Assembly: GCA_035501575.1 (NCBI GenBank)
Contig: DATJVZ010000326.1
Location: forward strand, 1 to 17,694
DNA length: 17,694 nt
Direction: 5' to 3'
From: JAFAGX01 sp035501575
GTDB lineage: Bacteria > Acidobacteriota > Terriglobia > Terriglobales > Acidobacteriaceae
A model generated the notes under the pieces. That model had not been told where the DNA came from. It saw only the letters and a list, made by a program, of their open reading frames with translations, and searched no databases. Numbering within the stretch: position 1 is the stretch's first letter; each line of letters opens with the position of its first letter. Position numbers and translations under genes: made by a program. This document shows positions 15,161-17,694 of the stretch, in pieces.

Positions 15161-15166
15161 CCTCTC
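15161..15166 (-). promoter_or_regulatory. Ribosome-binding site of the fur gene
   Basis: On the minus strand GAGAGG lies 8 nt before ATG 15152. This decides for the shorter 148-residue start over the upstream in-frame start at 15230. Confidence 0.65.
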
Positions 15167-15254
15167 TCGGGGTACGTGCAGATAATCGCAAACAGAATGC
15201 GACAGAATCTTCAGGTTCGGTATTGACCACGAGTGGTCGGGAACCCTAAGCTAC

Positions 15255-15284
15255 ATTGTAGCGTTTGTTGCGACTGAGTTGCAA
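15255..15284 (-). promoter_or_regulatory. Promoter of the fur gene
   Basis: On the minus strand TTGCAA (15284-15279) and TACAAT (15260-15255, 5 of 6 matches to TATAAT) are 18 bp apart. A start near 15248 gives a leader of about 95 nt. The left Fur-box-like palindrome covers the -35 hexamer and most of the spacer. Confidence 0.55.
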
Positions 15285-15311
15285 TAACTTATTGCGACTC
15301 AGTTGCAATAA
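15265..15311. promoter_or_regulatory. Tandem Fur-box-like palindromes between fur and the TonB receptor gene
   Basis: Two imperfect 23-bp palindromes, 15265-15287 and 15289-15311, are separated by one base, so their centres (15276 and 15300) are 24 bp apart. Their 17-bp cores are TTGCGACTgAGTTGCAA and TTGCGACTcAGTTGCAA. In each, the inner heptamers TGCGACT and AGTTGCA flank one central base, the 7-1-7 layout recognised by Fur dimers. The right copy is the better palindrome, extending to TTA...TAA at its ends. The sites overlap the fur promoter and end 55 bp before the receptor ATG. That they are Fur targets is inferred from layout and adjacency to fur. Confidence 0.65.
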
Positions 15312-15330
15312 GAAGTGTAGCACGTTTGGC

Positions 15331-15349
15331 GGAGCGGCCAGCCCGCTCC
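15331..15349. repeat. GC-rich hairpin abutting the receptor gene ribosome-binding site
   Basis: GGAGCGG (15331-15337) and CCGCTCC (15343-15349) form a 7-bp perfect stem with a 5-nt loop. It ends 3 nt before the GGAAGAGG ribosome-binding site and could affect translation or be part of a dispersed intergenic repeat. Confidence 0.45.
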
Positions 15350-15351
15350 CC

Positions 15352-15359
15352 GGAAGAGG
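15352..15359 (+). promoter_or_regulatory. Ribosome-binding site of the TonB-dependent receptor gene
   Basis: GGAAGAGG lies 6 nt before ATG 15366 and favours that start over the in-frame ATG at 15381, which has no comparable site. Confidence 0.5.
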
Positions 15360-15365
15360 CCGAGG

Positions 15366-17694
15366 ATGGTGGGTGCGGAAATGCCGCCCCGGAGCCGTGG
15401 TGGTTTCCGCCTTGCTGGCGCACGGGCGGGGGGAAGCCACGTCTGGGTGTCGCTAATCCTGGGGCTGATTTTGCTCCCCGGTTCATGGGCTCGATCGGGC
15501 GGCAGGGTGTCCGGAACCGTGCGGGATCGAAGCAACGCCGTGATTCCGAAAGCGTCGGTCAAGGCGACCAATACCCAGACGGGGACCGAGCAGCAGATGC
15601 TGACCGACAGCAAAGGGGCCTATTCTTTCCCCGAGCTTCCCGTCGGAACCTACGACGTACTCGTCGAATGCCAGGGGTTCAGGTCCTATCGCCGAAGGGG
15701 GATCACCCTCGACGCCGACACCTCTCTCACCGTCGACGCAATGCTCGAAGTTGGGGAAGCTAGCGAGGCGGTGACCGTGATCGAATCCGCGGTCCAGGTG
15801 AAGACCTCGGACACGGAGATAGGCGAAGTCATCAGCGCCAAGACCATGACCACCATGCCCTTGAACGGCCGCAGCTATACCGACCTCATTCCCCTCCAAC
15901 CCGGGGTCGTGCCGGTGAGTTCCATCACTTCGAGCACAGTGCAGGACGTCGGGGCCAGTGCGCTTTCTCCTTCCGGTGGACTGAATCCAGGGACGATTTC
16001 GATCAATGGCCAGCGTGAGTTCGCCAACGCCTTCATCGTGAACGGAAGCGACGCCGAGGAAGATGTCAATGCGGGGACCTCGATCATTCCGAATCTTGAC
16101 TCCATTGCCGAGTTTCGGGTGCTGACCAGCAACTTCGACGCCGAACACGGGGAATTTAGCGGCGGGCAAATTACGGTGGTTACGAAATCGGGCGGCAACC
16201 AATTTCATGGGGACGCTTTCGAGTTCCTGCGCAATACGAACTTGGACGCACGGAATTACTTTTCCCCTACCCGGGGCACTTTTGACCAAAACCAGTTTGG
16301 GGGAACGCTAGGCGGACCGATTCGCAGGAACAAGCTCTTCTTCTTCGCGGATTATCAAGGCACTCGCTCAAGCCAGGGAGTGGACACCGGCCGGATTCCC
16401 GTTCCGTCCCAGTCCGACCGTACCGGGGATTTGTCCGACATGGCAGGCTCTCTGAGCGGCGTCGTGACCGGGCAAGACTGGGCCGCAACGCTTTCCCGTG
16501 AACTGGGATACCCCGTGGCCGCCGCCGAAGCCTATTACCGGTCCGGATGCACCAGTTCCTCGCAGTGCGTTTTTCCGAATGCTGTCATCCCGACCTCGGC
16601 ATGGTCCACGCCGGCCAAGCATCTATTGCAATACATTCCCGAGCCGAACGTGGGTCCCGGCGCATTCTCGACGTCCACGGAAGACGAGCACCTGCGGGAC
16701 GATAAGGGTGCGCTCCGCCTCGATTACAACAGCCACCGTTGGGGTCTGCTGTCAGCCTACTATTTCCTGGATGACTATACGCTGAACAACCCCTATCCGG
16801 TGGCGCAAAGCGGGGCGAGCGTACCAGGCTTCAACGCGCTCTACTTGGGTCGGGCTCAGTTGCTGAGCCTTGGCGACTCCAAAACGATCGGCACGACCGC
16901 CGTCAATGAGTTCCACTTCACCTACCTGCGCAATCACAGCGATCTCGGTAAACCGGTGGGCGGACTGGGCATCAGTCTGGCCTCCCAGGGATTTGTAACC
17001 GGCGTGGGTACGGCGGGCATCGTTCCTCTGAACCCCCAAGGTGAAGGAGTGGAAAACACTGTCTTCAATGCTTTCTCGATCGGAACGAACGCGAACGAAC
17101 TGCGGCAGGTGAACAACACCTTCCAGTGGATCGATAGCTTAGCCAAGGTGGTCAGCCGCCATACCATCAAGGCCGGGCTGGAATATCACTACGACCAGAT
17201 CAACACCAACGCCATCGCACAGTTCAACGGCAATTTTCTGTTCGCGGGCAGCCAGACCGGGTCCGATTTTGCCGACTTTCTCCTGGGCATTCCCAGCCAG
17301 TACAACCAGAGCCAGCTGCAACCATTTTACGGGCGCAACCAATACTGGGGGATTTACGGTCAGGACAGTTGGCGCCTGCGTCCCGACCTGACGCTCAATT
17401 ACGGCTTGCGCTGGGATCGCATCGAGCCCTGGTATGAAAAAAACAACGGTATCTCCACCTTTGAACCGGGCAAGTCCACGGTGGTTTTCCCCGGGGCTCC
17501 GGCGGGCATCCTCTTCCCTACCGATCCCGGCATTCCTCGCACTCTGGCGCCACCGGGGAACCTGGACTTTGCGCCCCGCGTCGGGGTGGCCTATTCACCG
17601 CAAGCCAGCACGGATAGCGTTTTCGGCAAGATTCTTGGTGGTCCGGGCGAGACCAGCATCCGAGCCGGGTTCGGCATCTATTACACGGCCATCG
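15366..17694 (+). CDS. Oar-like TonB-dependent outer-membrane receptor (3' truncated by window edge)
   Basis: An open frame of 776 codons running off the right edge; complete family members usually exceed 1,000 residues. A signal peptide is visible: basic N-region, then VWVSLILGLILLPGSWA at residues 26-42 with probable cleavage after SWA. Residues about 46-130 form a carboxypeptidase-regulatory-like Ig-fold domain (VSGTVRDRSNAVIPKASV... SKGAYSFPELPVGTYDV). A plug-type domain follows (MPLNGRSYTDLIPLQPGV; NGSDAEEDVNAGTS; SIAEFRVLTSNFDAEHG; GGQITVVTKSGGNQFHG), then the beginning of the barrel (NQFGGTLGGPIRRNKLFFFADYQG; YGQDSWRLRPDLTLNYGLRWD). It should sit in the outer membrane and import a ligand with TonB-ExbBD energy. 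Divergence from fur and the tandem Fur-box-like sites suggest an iron complex, but the Oar-like branch also handles glycans or peptides. ATG 15366 is preferred, but ATG 15381 remains possible. Confidence 0.9.
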   Translation, partial: MVGAEMPPRSRGGFRLAGARAGGSHVWVSLILGLILLPGSWARSGGRVSGTVRDRSNAVIPKASVKATNTQTGTEQQMLTDSKGAYSFPELPVGTYDVLVECQGFRSYRRRGITLDADTSLTVDAMLEVGEASEAVTVIESAVQVKTSDTEIGEVISAKTMTTMPLNGRSYTDLIPLQPGVVPVSSITSSTVQDVGASALSPSGGLNPGTISINGQREFANAFIVNGSDAEEDVNAGTSIIPNLDSIAEFRVLTSNFDAEHGEFSGGQITVVTKSGGNQFHGDAFEFLRNTNLDARNYFSPTRGTFDQNQFGGTLGGPIRRNKLFFFADYQGTRSSQGVDTGRIPVPSQSDRTGDLSDMAGSLSGVVTGQDWAATLSRELGYPVAAAEAYYRSGCTSSSQCVFPNAVIPTSAWSTPAKHLLQYIPEPNVGPGAFSTSTEDEHLRDDKGALRLDYNSHRWGLLSAYYFLDDYTLNNPYPVAQSGASVPGFNALYLGRAQLLSLGDSKTIGTTAVNEFHFTYLRNHSDLGKPVGGLGISLASQGFVTGVGTAGIVPLNPQGEGVENTVFNAFSIGTNANELRQVNNTFQWIDSLAKVVSRHTIKAGLEYHYDQINTNAIAQFNGNFLFAGSQTGSDFADFLLGIPSQYNQSQLQPFYGRNQYWGIYGQDSWRLRPDLTLNYGLRWDRIEPWYEKNNGISTFEPGKSTVVFPGAPAGILFPTDPGIPRTLAPPGNLDFAPRVGVAYSPQASTDSVFGKILGGPGETSIRAGFGIYYTAI
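15375..15410. repeat. Interrupted inverted repeat within the receptor gene 5' end
   Basis: GCGGAAA (15375-15381) and TTTCCGC (15404-15410) are perfect 7-bp arms. The sequence between them is very GC-rich and can partly extend the pairing around CCGGAGCC. With the 15331-15349 hairpin it makes a palindrome-rich patch of about 80 bp that resembles dispersed intergenic repeats more than signal-peptide coding sequence. Confidence 0.35.

Noticed and set aside
15153..15230. Longer fur start at 15230
   Set aside because: The extra 26 residues are not Fur-like, and a good ribosome-binding site precedes the internal ATG at 15152.
15265..15311. Tandem repeat as a CRISPR-like or minisatellite array
   Set aside because: There are only two units, separated by one base, and each is itself a palindrome next to fur and over a promoter. 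Operator sites explain it better.
15483..16289. 268-codon minus-strand frame opposite the TonB receptor
   Set aside because: It lies opposite a clear carboxypeptidase-regulatory-like and plug domain, and its translation is low-complexity.

Overview
The window reads as chromosomal DNA from an Acidobacteriota bacterium of the Terriglobia/Koribacter type. This is inferred from gene content, not from a marker gene. Three families that are characteristically expanded in that phylum occur together: an ADOP-type orphan MacB/FtsX permease (12080-14644), a membrane Ser/Thr kinase fused to a WD40-like propeller (6989-9712), and an Oar-like TonB-dependent receptor with an N-terminal carboxypeptidase-regulatory-like domain (15366 to the right edge). 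Base composition is GC-rich and even across the window, and no insertion sequence, phage gene, CRISPR array, tRNA or rRNA was recognised.

Layout, left to right. The C-terminal two thirds or less of an Lhr-type helicase enters from the left edge (2-2497, +). It converges on a secreted or membrane-anchored M23 peptidase gene (2547-3467, -). That gene is divergent from a YihY/BrkB-type six-helix membrane protein gene (3605-4522, +). A two-component pair follows: a PAS-containing membrane histidine kinase (4745-6142) and a NarL/FixJ-type response regulator (6135-6791), whose reading frames overlap by 8 nt. Next come the kinase-propeller gene (6989-9712), an Nramp/MntH manganese or iron importer (9930-11336) with a universal stress protein gene 26 nt behind it (11363-11779), and the ADOP permease (12080-14644). 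On the minus strand lies a Fur-family repressor (14706-15152). It is divergent from the TonB-dependent receptor, which runs off the right edge.

The main theme of the right half is metal homeostasis. The fur/receptor divergent region carries two 23-bp imperfect palindromes in tandem, with centres 24 bp apart (15265-15311). They overlap a good fur promoter on the minus strand and lie 55 bp before the receptor start, so they look like Fur boxes serving both genes. The Mn/Fe importer has its own candidate operator, a 16-bp inverted repeat over the -35 region of a plausible promoter. The Fur protein keeps the structural zinc cysteines and one sensor site, but appears to have lost the second sensor site.

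No wholly new multi-gene system is evident. The items most worth following are the tandem Fur-box switch with its Oar-like receptor, the operator-like repeat ahead of mntH, the one-site Fur, the near-leaderless kinase gene, and the GC-rich hairpins at the 5' end of the receptor gene.
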